A DNA stretch of 7,040 nt from Candidatus Poribacteria bacterium (lineage in GTDB: Bacteria > Poribacteria > WGA-4E > UBA9662): assembly GCA_002699335.1 (NCBI GenBank), contig PACG01000053.1, positions 1 through 7,040 of the forward strand, given 5' to 3'. Numbering within the stretch: the first letter of the stretch is position 1; every line of letters begins with the position of its first letter. Below the pieces are notes generated by a model. That model did no database searches and was not told the origin of the DNA. It worked only from the letters and a program-made list of their open reading frames with translations. Made by a program: the position numbers and the translations under genes. Below, in pieces: positions 1-5,916 of this stretch.

Positions 1-24
1 TTCAGCACAAAGCGGATCTGGTAC

Positions 25-333
25 TTAGTAACTAGGACTATTCCTTTTTGTTTGCAAGTAAGCTCGGCCCATTTGGGAGAGGATGGTGAGGGTAGAAACT
101 TGAAAACTGTGTTGGAGAATTAAGTCTGGATGTTTTCTGTAGCTTTCCAGTTCTTGCTTGACTCGCATTTTGGTTTGGTTTAAGGTTAGAGGTGGTGTGT
201 TCCTGACCAAAACGGTTTGGTGGATTTGTTGAAGTAGCTCGTCTAGTGGGAACTGATGGTTGCCTAATCGTGAGTCAAGAGCTTTAGGTAACACTAAACG
301 GATACAGGGTTTTTCACTTATCAACCAAGTCAT
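25..333 (-). CDS. Hypothetical protein, 102 aa, unrecognised
   Basis: This is an open frame with an ATG at 333 and an in-frame stop just upstream (TAG at 342-340), so the ORF cannot extend further 5'. I do not recognise the protein. It is mixed polar and hydrophobic, with no signal peptide, no clear membrane segment and no catalytic motif that I can name; residues about 52-75 look helical and charged. The sequence before the ATG shows no convincing Shine-Dalgarno. It is transcribed away from the lactonase gene at 427, with about 93 bp between them. It could be a small real gene, the surviving part of a decayed gene, or a chance ORF. Absence of overlap with any other gene is the main reason to list it. 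Confidence 0.35.
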   Translation of the reverse strand: MTWLISEKPCIRLVLPKALDSRLGNHQFPLDELLQQIHQTVLVRNTPPLTLNQTKMRVKQELESYRKHPDLILQHSFQVSTLTILSQMGRAYLQTKRNSPSY

Positions 334-412
334 TGGGTACTATTTAGAGCATATACTTTAATCCGAATCTTCCTTACAAAAGCGGCCTCAACTTGACTAA
401 GATAACTAATTA

Positions 413-418
413 AAGGAA
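413..418 (+). promoter_or_regulatory. Ribosome binding site of the amidohydrolase gene
   Basis: AAGGAA lies 8 nt before the ATG at 427, a good Shine-Dalgarno at normal spacing. It fixes the start of the amidohydrolase gene. Confidence 0.7.
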
Positions 419-426
419 ATTCTGTT

Positions 427-1254
427 ATGCCTATCGTTGATACACACGCCCACATTTATTCTGAAGATGCGAAGCAATATCCGCAAATTTCTAATCCATA
501 TTTGCCTGCTCCGGGATATGGTGACATCCAAGATTTGAAGGAGGAAGTTAAACGGAATAATGTCGATCGTGTTGTTGTAGTCCAAACCTTCACTGTCTAT
601 CAACACGATAACCAATTGACCATGGATACGGTTCGTGAAAACAACAGTTGGGTTACGGGTGTTCTAAATCTCGATCCTTTCAACCTGAAATCCATTGATC
701 TAATGAAGGAAGCTCGACAAATCGGAGTTCGTGGCAATCGTGTTTCTGCTGCCTGGCCGACGGATGATTCAATGCTTCCAGAACACTATCGACTTTGGGA
801 AGCAGCTCAGGAACTCGATTTGGTCATTTGTGCTTTACTGAACCCACCAAATTGTCGCTCACTTTCCAGACTTATGGAAGTTTTTCCTGAGGTACCGGTA
901 GTATTAGATCACTGCGCCAATCTAAATGCGTCTGATTTTCCCGATTCAGACAACTTGAAGGTCGTATTAGATCTGGCGCAATTTAAGAATCTTTATGCGA
1001 AGCTCTCATTTGTTGTTACGGGATCTGAGGAAGAATTTCCTTGTCGCGACATGTTTGATATGACACGCCAGATTATTGATACTTACACGCCCGAAAGATG
1101 CATATGGGGAAGTGATTTTCCTACGTCTTTATGGATCCCGAAAGTAACTTACCAACAACATTTAGATATATTCGATCAACAAATGGGACTATCAAAAGCT
1201 GAGAAATCCGCAATATTGGGAGAGACCGCTTTAAAACTTTGGTTCGACAATTGA
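427..1254 (+). CDS. Amidohydrolase-2 family protein, probable sugar-acid lactonase (COG3618-like)
   Basis: The 275-residue protein is a predicted cytoplasmic TIM-barrel hydrolase of the amidohydrolase-2 family, in the group that includes L-fucono-1,5-lactonase and L-rhamnono-lactonase. What is seen: the N-terminal strand carries DTHAHIY (H7 and H9, the HxH motif). There is a 'VDRVVVVQ' strand near 46-53, a 'DHCAN' motif with H162, 'YAKLS' near 190-194 and 'WGSDFP' near 227-232 with the usual catalytic Asp at D230. Length fits the lactonase group. The start is supported by AAGGAA 8 nt upstream. It is the first of three plus-strand genes, followed after 133 bp by a KduD-like dehydrogenase and then an enolase-superfamily dehydratase. 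That order suggests it opens a sugar lactone to the acid. The same superfamily also contains decarboxylases and other hydrolases, so the lactonase role rests partly on context. No signal peptide is seen. Confidence 0.85.
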   Translation: MPIVDTHAHIYSEDAKQYPQISNPYLPAPGYGDIQDLKEEVKRNNVDRVVVVQTFTVYQHDNQLTMDTVRENNSWVTGVLNLDPFNLKSIDLMKEARQIGVRGNRVSAAWPTDDSMLPEHYRLWEAAQELDLVICALLNPPNCRSLSRLMEVFPEVPVVLDHCANLNASDFPDSDNLKVVLDLAQFKNLYAKLSFVVTGSEEEFPCRDMFDMTRQIIDTYTPERCIWGSDFPTSLWIPKVTYQQHLDIFDQQMGLSKAEKSAILGETALKLWFDN

Positions 1255-1358
1255 AACCGAATGAATTGTAATTCCTAGTTATAGTGTCATCAACGGAAAT
1301 TAGGTTAATATGCGAAGGTACAGTTTGGAGAACTGAATCTTCATAGTCGAAAAGATTA

Positions 1359-1364
1359 TATAAT
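1359..1364 (+). promoter_or_regulatory. Possible -10 element before the SDR gene
   Basis: TATAAT is a perfect -10 consensus in the 133-bp gap between the amidohydrolase and the SDR. Transcription would begin near 1371, leaving a short leader that still contains the ribosome binding site. No good -35 hexamer is seen at the right distance, and the region is AT-rich, so a chance match is quite possible. If real, the SDR and enolase genes could be transcribed separately from the lactonase. Confidence 0.3.
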
Positions 1365-1373
1365 AATTTTAAA

Positions 1374-1378
1374 AAGGA
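1374..1378 (+). promoter_or_regulatory. Ribosome binding site of the SDR gene
   Basis: AAGGA (within AAAAAGGA) lies 9 nt before the ATG at 1388 and fixes the start of the SDR gene. Confidence 0.7.
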
Positions 1379-1387
1379 ACTAAATTT

Positions 1388-2158
1388 ATGCCAGTACTTG
1401 ATGATTTTCAACTTGATGGAAAGACCGCTTTAGTTACCGGATGCAGACGAGGAATTGGTAAGGCAATGGCTGTTGGGTTAGCAGAAGCTGGGGCAGACAT
1501 CGTTGGAGTCAGTCGGGAGATGGAATCACATGCAAGCCAAATTGAGCAGGAAGTCAAGGCCGTAAACCGAATTTTCCACGGATATAGCTGTGATTTTTCC
1601 TGCCGTGAATCGCTATATTCATTTATCAATCAAGTAAAAACTGATTTTCCAGTCATCGACATACTAGTGAATAATGTCGGAACAACTTTGCGAAAACCAG
1701 CAGCTGAGCATCCGGATGATTATTGGGACAAGATCATTGAAGTTAACCAAAACGCTCAGTTTATTCTAACTCGAGAGATTGGCAAGCGGATGATTGAAAG
1801 AGGAACGGGGAAAATCATCTTTACAGCTTCACTTCTCACTTTCCAAGGTGGTATCAATGTACCTAGCTATGCGGCCAGTAAAGGCGCAATAGGCCAACTC
1901 ACCATGGCTTTTGCCAATGAATGGGCTAGTAAAGGTGTGAACGTTAATGCTATTGCACCGGGATATATCGAGACAGACATGAACGAAGCTTTGATTAATG
2001 ATCCGGTACGGAGTGAACAGATTTTGACCCGTATTCCAGCCGGACGTTGGGGAAAGCCCGATGACTTTAAAGGAATAGTCGTCTATTTGGCATCCAAAGC
2101 CTCTGACTATGTTCATGGTAGTATAGTTCTGGTGGATGGTGGGTGGATGGGACGGTAA
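1388..2158 (+). CDS. KduD-like short-chain dehydrogenase/reductase
   Basis: The 256-residue cytoplasmic oxidoreductase is a classical SDR with an NAD(P)-binding Rossmann fold. The coenzyme motif TGCRRGIG (TGxxxGxG) is at 17-24. NNVG at 95-98 replaces the usual NNAG. The catalytic set is complete: N120, S148, Y161 and K165 (YAASK). Several stretches resemble E. coli KduD as I recall it: 'TFQGGINVPSYAASK', 'NVNAIAPGYIETD', 'RIPAGRWG' and the C-terminal 'DGGW'. KduD interconverts keto-deoxy sugar acids in uronate breakdown, and related SDRs oxidise 2-keto-3-deoxy-fuconate. The gene lies between a lactonase-like gene and a sugar-acid dehydratase-like gene, so oxidation of a keto-deoxy acid is the most likely job. 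The exact substrate cannot be read from the sequence, so no symbol is assigned. AAGGA lies 9 nt before the ATG. Confidence 0.88.
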   Translation: MPVLDDFQLDGKTALVTGCRRGIGKAMAVGLAEAGADIVGVSREMESHASQIEQEVKAVNRIFHGYSCDFSCRESLYSFINQVKTDFPVIDILVNNVGTTLRKPAAEHPDDYWDKIIEVNQNAQFILTREIGKRMIERGTGKIIFTASLLTFQGGINVPSYAASKGAIGQLTMAFANEWASKGVNVNAIAPGYIETDMNEALINDPVRSEQILTRIPAGRWGKPDDFKGIVVYLASKASDYVHGSIVLVDGGWMGR

Positions 2159-2198
2159 GAAGCAATTTGTGTCTGAGCATTGAACTCATCTGAGCCAT

Positions 2199-2203
2199 GG
2201 AAA
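2199..2203 (+). promoter_or_regulatory. Ribosome binding site that decides the enolase-family start
   Basis: GGAAA lies 6 nt before the ATG at 2210. The longer in-frame alternative, a TTG at 2180, has no Shine-Dalgarno at usable spacing. A three-codon ORF (ATG GAA ATG TAA, 2197-2208) overlaps this site and could be a chance or a minimal leader. Confidence 0.45.
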
Positions 2204-2209
2204 TGTAAT

Positions 2210-3325
2210 ATGATAATTACACAGATAACGCCGTTTTTAGTCGATAGTTTTCTTCTAGTGCGGGTTTACACCGACCAAGGTATTGTAGGCAATGGTGAGG
2301 CCGGGTTGTGGGCACATCAGAAGACCGTCTATCATGCCATACAAGAGTTAAGCCAGTATTATATTGGTAAAGACCCTACTCGAATAGAGCATCATTATCA
2401 AGCAGTTTCTAGGAACACACATTTCATGGGGTCGGTCCTGAACGCCGCCATGAGTGCTATCGATGTTGCTCTATGGGATATCTTGGGCAAATCAGTCGGT
2501 TTACCGGTATATCAATTACTTGGAGGAAAATGTCGAGATAAGATCAAAGTTTTCAATAATATTACTGGAGACACGCTTGCTGATCGGATAGAAAGTGCCA
2601 TCTGGAACGTCGCAAGTGGATTCAATTCACTACGAACAACGCCTTTTTTTTCTGGGTGGGAAAACCAAACTTCAACTCAGGTAATTACCACGGCGGTAGA
2701 AATCGTTAGCACCATTCGAGAGGCGATTGGATACAACATTGATCTGGGACTTGAGATTCATCGGAACCTTACTCCAGACGAAGCCATCGTTCTGGCCAAC
2801 GAGCTAGCTGCATTCAGAATCCTATATTATGAAGATCCACTGGCCCCGCAAAGCGTGGACGCATTGGACTATGTTGCACGTCATATCCACATCCCTATAG
2901 CGACGGGCGAACGCTTCTATAACGTGCAGCAGTTCAAAGACCTAATCGACCGTAAGACAGTTAGTTTAATTCGACCCGATGTTTCGCTAGCCGGTGGTAT
3001 TACCCAATGTAAGAAAATCGCTGCATTAGCGGAAGCATCCTTTGTCGGAATTTTCCCACATCTGATGGGAAGCCCAGTTAACATCGCAGCCTTCGTCCAA
3101 CTTGATGCTTCCATTCCTAACTATGTGTTGATGGAAAGTAACATTGGCGCAGATACTTTTAACGAGATTGTTATTCAACCGATTGAGCGTGATGCAGGTT
3201 ATTTGGTTGTACCTGATAGACCAGGTATTGGTGTGGAAATCAATGAATCAAAGCTACAGAATTTCCCTTACAAACCGAGGCAAATTAGCGGCAATTTCGG
3301 TGCAGACAATGCGGTGATTCACTAA
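2210..3325 (+). CDS. Mandelate racemase/enolase-superfamily protein, probable sugar-acid dehydratase (D-galactonate dehydratase-like)
   Basis: The 371-residue cytoplasmic protein has the enolase-superfamily layout: an N-terminal capping domain (about 1-115, with 'AMSAIDVALWDILGK' at 80-94 and 'PVYQLLGG' at 99-106), then a TIM barrel carrying the Mg site. By comparison with galactonate dehydratase the metal ligands are E182 (in 'LEIH'), E208 ('YYEDP') and E234 ('ATGER'). H184 and H284 ('FPH') are the acid/base pair, D257 ('RPD') supports the base, and E309 is a further active-site acid. The first ligand is Glu where Asp is usual. I chose ATG 2210 because the family begins at this strand ('MIITQITPFLV') and GGAAA precedes it; a TTG at 2180 would add ten unrelated residues. 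The predicted reaction is dehydration of an aldonic acid to a 2-keto-3-deoxy acid, feeding the SDR encoded 51 bp upstream. Which sugar acid is used is unknown, and racemase or epimerase activity is not excluded. Confidence 0.85.
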   Translation: MIITQITPFLVDSFLLVRVYTDQGIVGNGEAGLWAHQKTVYHAIQELSQYYIGKDPTRIEHHYQAVSRNTHFMGSVLNAAMSAIDVALWDILGKSVGLPVYQLLGGKCRDKIKVFNNITGDTLADRIESAIWNVASGFNSLRTTPFFSGWENQTSTQVITTAVEIVSTIREAIGYNIDLGLEIHRNLTPDEAIVLANELAAFRILYYEDPLAPQSVDALDYVARHIHIPIATGERFYNVQQFKDLIDRKTVSLIRPDVSLAGGITQCKKIAALAEASFVGIFPHLMGSPVNIAAFVQLDASIPNYVLMESNIGADTFNEIVIQPIERDAGYLVVPDRPGIGVEINESKLQNFPYKPRQISGNFGADNAVIH

Positions 3326-3657
3326 ACCAATTTAGCAAAACAAATATTTTCATCTTTCAGTAAGCCACGGAGGTTTGAGGCCCGTGCGATCGCTAGACCT
3401 CCCCCAACTCAGTGTCACAGTCTACCAGCGGTGTCCACACAGCCCACCTGTTTTGCGAACCACGAACCGTATGGAAGTTCTGATGAGGAGTTGATCATGA
3501 TCACCAACCAAGTCCGTGCAATCTATGAGTGCTGATTCGTTCAACATTAGAATTATTTTTTCGCGTTAACCTGTAGTTCTCTACATTCCCAATAGCAGCC
3601 AAATGAGCACATGTTTCCAAGACCAATGAAACCAAAGGAATAAAGTATCTTGGGTTC
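3326..3657. other. Intergenic gap between convergent genes, with a GC-rich island
   Basis: No convincing gene is seen between the enolase stop and the stop of the minus-strand TIM-barrel gene. Bases about 3361-3480 are near 55-60% GC, whereas flanking 60-base blocks are near 32-35%. The island contains overlapping short inverted repeats (GGAGGT 3369-3374 with ACCTCC 3397-3402; CACGG 3366-3370 with CCGTG 3382-3386) and the 8-bp palindrome GCGATCGC at 3386-3393. The enolase frame stays open after its stop codon up to a TGA at 3533-3535. No clear rho-independent terminator serves either gene. The island may be a remnant of an inserted element or a decayed gene; I cannot identify it. Confidence 0.5.
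3492..3503. repeat. 12-bp perfect palindrome
   Basis: TGATCATGATCA reads the same on both strands. It overlaps the ATG (3497) of a 12-codon ORF (3497-3535) that is preceded by GAGGAG (3485-3490) at 6 nt spacing. The palindrome could be a protein-binding site or a coincidence of GATC-rich sequence. The tiny ORF has no recognised product. Confidence 0.3.
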
Positions 3658-4440
3658 CTATTCACTATCCGCAACACGCCACATCTTATGCAGGATCAAG
3701 TAGCATTTGCGAGCAACCTCCTCACGACGATCCGCAGGCCAGCTATTCTCAATAACAGTGATCAGTCCATCATACCCTTGTTGTCGGAATTGTTTAAATA
3801 CGTTTAGCCAATCCTGAACACCATCTTCATTTGGGAGGGCTGGTACCCATTCCTTGCCATTTTCTGCCACACAAACACGGCGACGAGACTGAATCAGTAT
3901 ATTCTTGGTGAATTTAAAGAATTCTGGAATACAGTTCAGATAGTCTTCTCCACTTGTCGCCAGATGCATACAATCATAAAGCAACCCAAAATTAGGATGG
4001 TTGACAGTGTTGAAGAAATTCCGGGTTCCACTAACGGTCTCAAGTTGGCTACCAACATGATTGTTTCTGGCCAGTGTCACACCGCACGATTCTGCTTTTA
4101 TGGCTGCCTCTTTGCACCACTCAGGATCACTGCCAATTTTCATTAACCCGCAATCCATGTCGTTGCAGAGATCAAGGTAGTTGTCAAAGAAAACGTCACG
4201 TTCTTTTCCTTCAAGCGGTAGATTTCGTGCTGTTAAGCAAGTTACCTCCAACCCCATCCCCTTTACAATATTCAGCATTCTCTTCCTATCGTTTTTGGAT
4301 GTTTTCGGGCTTACCTGTGTTCTCCGTAATTCCACTCCATCATAGCCGATTGACGAAGCGAGCGAGCAGAAGGTGACAAAATCTAATTGTTCCTCAGGGT
4401 TTTCTGCTTGGAAAAGGAAGCCACTCAAAGACAGTAACAT
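3658..4440 (-). CDS. Sugar phosphate isomerase/epimerase-like TIM-barrel protein (AP_endonuc_2 family)
   Basis: The 260-residue protein belongs to the xylose isomerase-like TIM barrel family (PF01261 type). Seen: an N-terminal strand 'LLSLSGFLF', 'SIGYDGVELRR' at 30-40 with E37, 'GLEVTCLTARN' at 63-73, 'GLLYDCMHL' at 152-160 (D156, H159), 'GVQDWLNVFKQF' at 207-218, and 'GYDGLITVIENSW' at 222-234 (E231). Family members isomerise or epimerise sugars or inositols, usually with a divalent metal bound by Glu, Asp, His and Glu. Two of these look changed: the usual ENH motif is N126-N127-H128, and the strand that normally reads hxHxKD is 'ILIQSRR' (181-187), with Q184 in place of His. It may be a subfamily trait, or the protein may not be a standard metal isomerase. 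Only a weak Shine-Dalgarno-like AGG lies about 11 nt before the ATG. It follows the LamG gene on the same strand after 228 bp. Predicted cytoplasmic. Confidence 0.78.
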   Translation of the reverse strand: MLLSLSGFLFQAENPEEQLDFVTFCSLASSIGYDGVELRRTQVSPKTSKNDRKRMLNIVKGMGLEVTCLTARNLPLEGKERDVFFDNYLDLCNDMDCGLMKIGSDPEWCKEAAIKAESCGVTLARNNHVGSQLETVSGTRNFFNTVNHPNFGLLYDCMHLATSGEDYLNCIPEFFKFTKNILIQSRRRVCVAENGKEWVPALPNEDGVQDWLNVFKQFRQQGYDGLITVIENSWPADRREEVARKCYLILHKMWRVADSE

Positions 4441-4538
4441 AGTATTTACAACCTAACTCCGCGTTCCACAGAAAGCATTGCTACTTGTACTTAAAACTAT
4501 TAGATAAAATGGAATCCTCTTCAAAATATTCTACCAAT

Positions 4539-4563
4539 TCTTTTGAATAGCATATTCAAGAGA
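4539..4563. repeat. 11-bp inverted repeat upstream of the TIM-barrel gene
   Basis: The arms are TCTTTTGAATA (4539-4549) and TATTCAAGAGA (4553-4563), separated by the loop GCA. All positions pair, with one G-T pair. It sits about 100 bp upstream of the start of the TIM-barrel gene on the minus strand and about 106 bp beyond the LamG stop. No T-tract follows on either strand, which argues against an intrinsic terminator and is compatible with an operator or an mRNA leader hairpin. Confidence 0.5.
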
Positions 4564-4650
4564 TGCATAACGAAACGTATTCATTAACACAAAATCACCT
4601 TTGGCAAACTCAATTTCAATCACTGTAAGTGAGGAATAGAATTATTTTAA

Positions 4651-4674
4651 AACACTGCAATAGCGAATCTATTG
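4651..4674 (-). terminator. Weak terminator-like hairpin at the LamG stop codon
   Basis: On the minus strand CAATAG and CTATTG form a 6-bp stem around a 5-nt loop (4658-4674), overlapping the TAG stop. A short T-tract (TTTT) follows about five bases later. The stem is AT-rich and short, so this would be a weak terminator at best. Confidence 0.25.
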
Positions 4675-5466
4675 ACTGACCTTGATGTCAGCCCAAGTTA
4701 TAGCTAGTTTTTCCTTTGAATCGACCGCAAACGGGTTTGATGGCCCCTTGGCCATATGGGCAAGCTCTTTCGCCGTCACTGCACGATGAAAAAGGAAAAA
4801 TTCATCCATCACCCCCTTAAAAGCCCAATTTGGACCTGTGGCGGCATCGAAGGATCCAGCTTCCGAACCAATGCCAATGAACCCGTAACGAGTAATCGCT
4901 TTGCCCATGACCTTATGCGTTGCTTTCACCTCAGCATCAAGTTTACCATCAATATAGATTCGCTTATGCTTTCCATCAAATTGGGCAACAACATGATGCC
5001 ATTTGTCATCGGTGATTTTTGTCTTCCCATGCCAATCGTGAATTCCACAACAGGTGTCGAAAGCAACAAAATCGTTATTTCCCAGTACGTCGTCACCCAC
5101 ACCAAAGCGGAAAAACTCGCTTCGATCCCAAGAAGCAATCATGCCTCGACTCGGGGACTTGACCCATGCAATCAACGTGATGGCTTCAATGTTGGCCTTT
5201 GCGTAATGATGGTTCCTTACAGAAATATAGTCTGGAGTTGACCCGCTGAACTTCATGCCTTCTTTGACTTTCCCCTTAACAGTCTTTTGATTACCTTTGA
5301 TAAGACCATTGTTTTTGTTTCCGGATAGGTCTGTGATATCTTTTTTGTTTATCGAATTCCTGTCAAAACTGTAATGGAGAATAAGCTCTTTCGGACTGAC
5401 TTTGGCTTCGATATCTTCCATAAAGGGAAGAAAGGTTCCAAAAAAAATGTTCATTAAACTCATCAC
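4669..5466 (-). CDS. Secreted LamG/concanavalin A-like domain protein, N-terminus out of frame
   Basis: The intact frame codes for 265 residues with one LamG/ConA-like beta-sandwich domain (about 28-240). Seen: 'LILHYSFD' at 28-35, 'DLSGNKNNG' at 46-54, 'ITLIAWVKS' at 96-104, 'WHHVVAQFDG' at 156-165, 'IYIDGKLDAEV' at 170-180, and 'GVMDEFFLFHRAVTAKEL' at 218-235. The tail 'KLAITWADIK' resembles tails of secreted LamG proteins I associate with Poribacteria. Such domains usually bind glycans or act as surface adhesion modules; no catalytic domain is present. The in-frame start at 5466 is GTG with no Shine-Dalgarno and gives a poor, uncharged leader. A much better start, ATG at 5492 with AAAAGGA 8 nt upstream, is one nucleotide out of frame. 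Joining the two at the A6 tract yields a classic signal peptide of about 30 residues ending in 'DIEA'. The protein is therefore probably exported, and the annotated start is probably wrong or the gene is frameshifted. Confidence 0.8.
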   Translation of the reverse strand: MMSLMNIFFGTFLPFMEDIEAKVSPKELILHYSFDRNSINKKDITDLSGNKNNGLIKGNQKTVKGKVKEGMKFSGSTPDYISVRNHHYAKANIEAITLIAWVKSPSRGMIASWDRSEFFRFGVGDDVLGNNDFVAFDTCCGIHDWHGKTKITDDKWHHVVAQFDGKHKRIYIDGKLDAEVKATHKVMGKAITRYGFIGIGSEAGSFDAATGPNWAFKGVMDEFFLFHRAVTAKELAHMAKGPSNPFAVDSKEKLAITWADIKVSQ

Positions 5467-5507
5467 TAAACAGTAGAATACAGTTTTTTCATTTCTTTTT
5501 TCCTTTT
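5467..5507 (-). promoter_or_regulatory. Ribosome binding site and out-of-frame start of the LamG gene
   Basis: Reading the minus strand, AAAAGGA (5507-5501) is followed 8 nt later by ATG AAA AAA CTG (from 5492), which codes for MKKLYSTV and then stops at TAG (5468-5466). One extra A, or a -1 slip, at the run of six A (5489-5484) changes this to MKKTVFYCLV and continues straight into the LamG frame. The corrected leader has a KK n-region, a long hydrophobic core and a plausible cleavage after 'IEA'. Confidence 0.65.
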
Positions 5508-5510
5508 ATC

Positions 5511-5916
5511 AAAGTTGGCAAGGTTAGGAATTGGTGTGATCTTTATTCCAATAGGAAACACAGTTAAGATAAGGATAAGAATGAAACTATAGCGATTTTA
5601 TCTAGTTTTTTAACCCTGTTTTTAAAGGTATCTTAGTGAATAATACATGCTTATAAAAATCATAGCAAATGCTGACTGAGATTAATGGGCCTTTTCAATC
5701 TCAACACTTTTTCGCTTATGTCTTAAATAGAATACCAAATCAAAAGGCGTGGAATGATGGGTCTTGAATCATAGTTACCAAACATGAAACCTAGAAAATC
5801 ACTATTCAAACAAGCATTACGTTTGAATGTATTGATCATTACTCAATTGTAGGTAGGTACCGTGTGTGTTTGACTTTCATCATGATGTACTCCCATCATT
5901 TTGATCAAATAAATAA
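5511..5916. other. AT-rich intergenic region without a gene
   Basis: This stretch separates the LamG gene from the upstream PhyH gene on the minus strand. I see no coding region. It holds several short inverted repeats: TGAGATT/AATCTCA (5677-5683 with 5697-5703, 13-nt loop, followed on the plus strand by T5 at 5708-5712), ATGATG/CATCAT (5882-5887 with 5894-5899), and the 10-bp palindromes CATCATGATG (5878-5887) and TTTGATCAAA (5900-5909). The last three lie just after the PhyH stop and could mark its 3' end, but none has a proper terminator T-tract on that strand. A promoter for the LamG gene is expected here; no strong -35/-10 pair stands out. Confidence 0.5.

Noticed and set aside
393..398. 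TTGACT as a -35 box before the amidohydrolase gene
   Set aside because: No acceptable -10 hexamer is found 16-18 bp downstream before the ribosome binding site.
1321..1335. CAGTT/AACTG 5-bp inverted repeat in the gap before the SDR gene
   Set aside because: It is too short to call as an operator or terminator, and no T-tract follows.
2180..2209. TTG start adding ten residues to the enolase-family protein
   Set aside because: It has no Shine-Dalgarno, and the family's first strand begins exactly at the ATG at 2210.
3386..3393. GCGATCGC, the HIP1 palindrome that is abundant in cyanobacteria
   Set aside because: I saw it once only in the window, and the gene families do not point to cyanobacteria, so it does not support that origin.
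3384..3500. Possible group II intron fragment: a GTGCG at 3384 like an intron 5' end and GAACCGTATG (3464-3473) like part of domain V
   Set aside because: Domain V needs both halves within about 34 nt and the second half is absent; no reverse transcriptase frame is present.
4756..5241. A 161-codon plus-strand open frame inside the LamG gene
   Set aside because: It is the antisense shadow of a clearly recognisable LamG domain and shows no family motif or ribosome site of its own.
5677..5712. TGAGATT/AATCTCA hairpin followed by T5 on the plus strand, terminator-like
   Set aside because: No plus-strand gene lies upstream to be terminated; the stem is AT-rich with a 13-nt loop, so it is probably chance.
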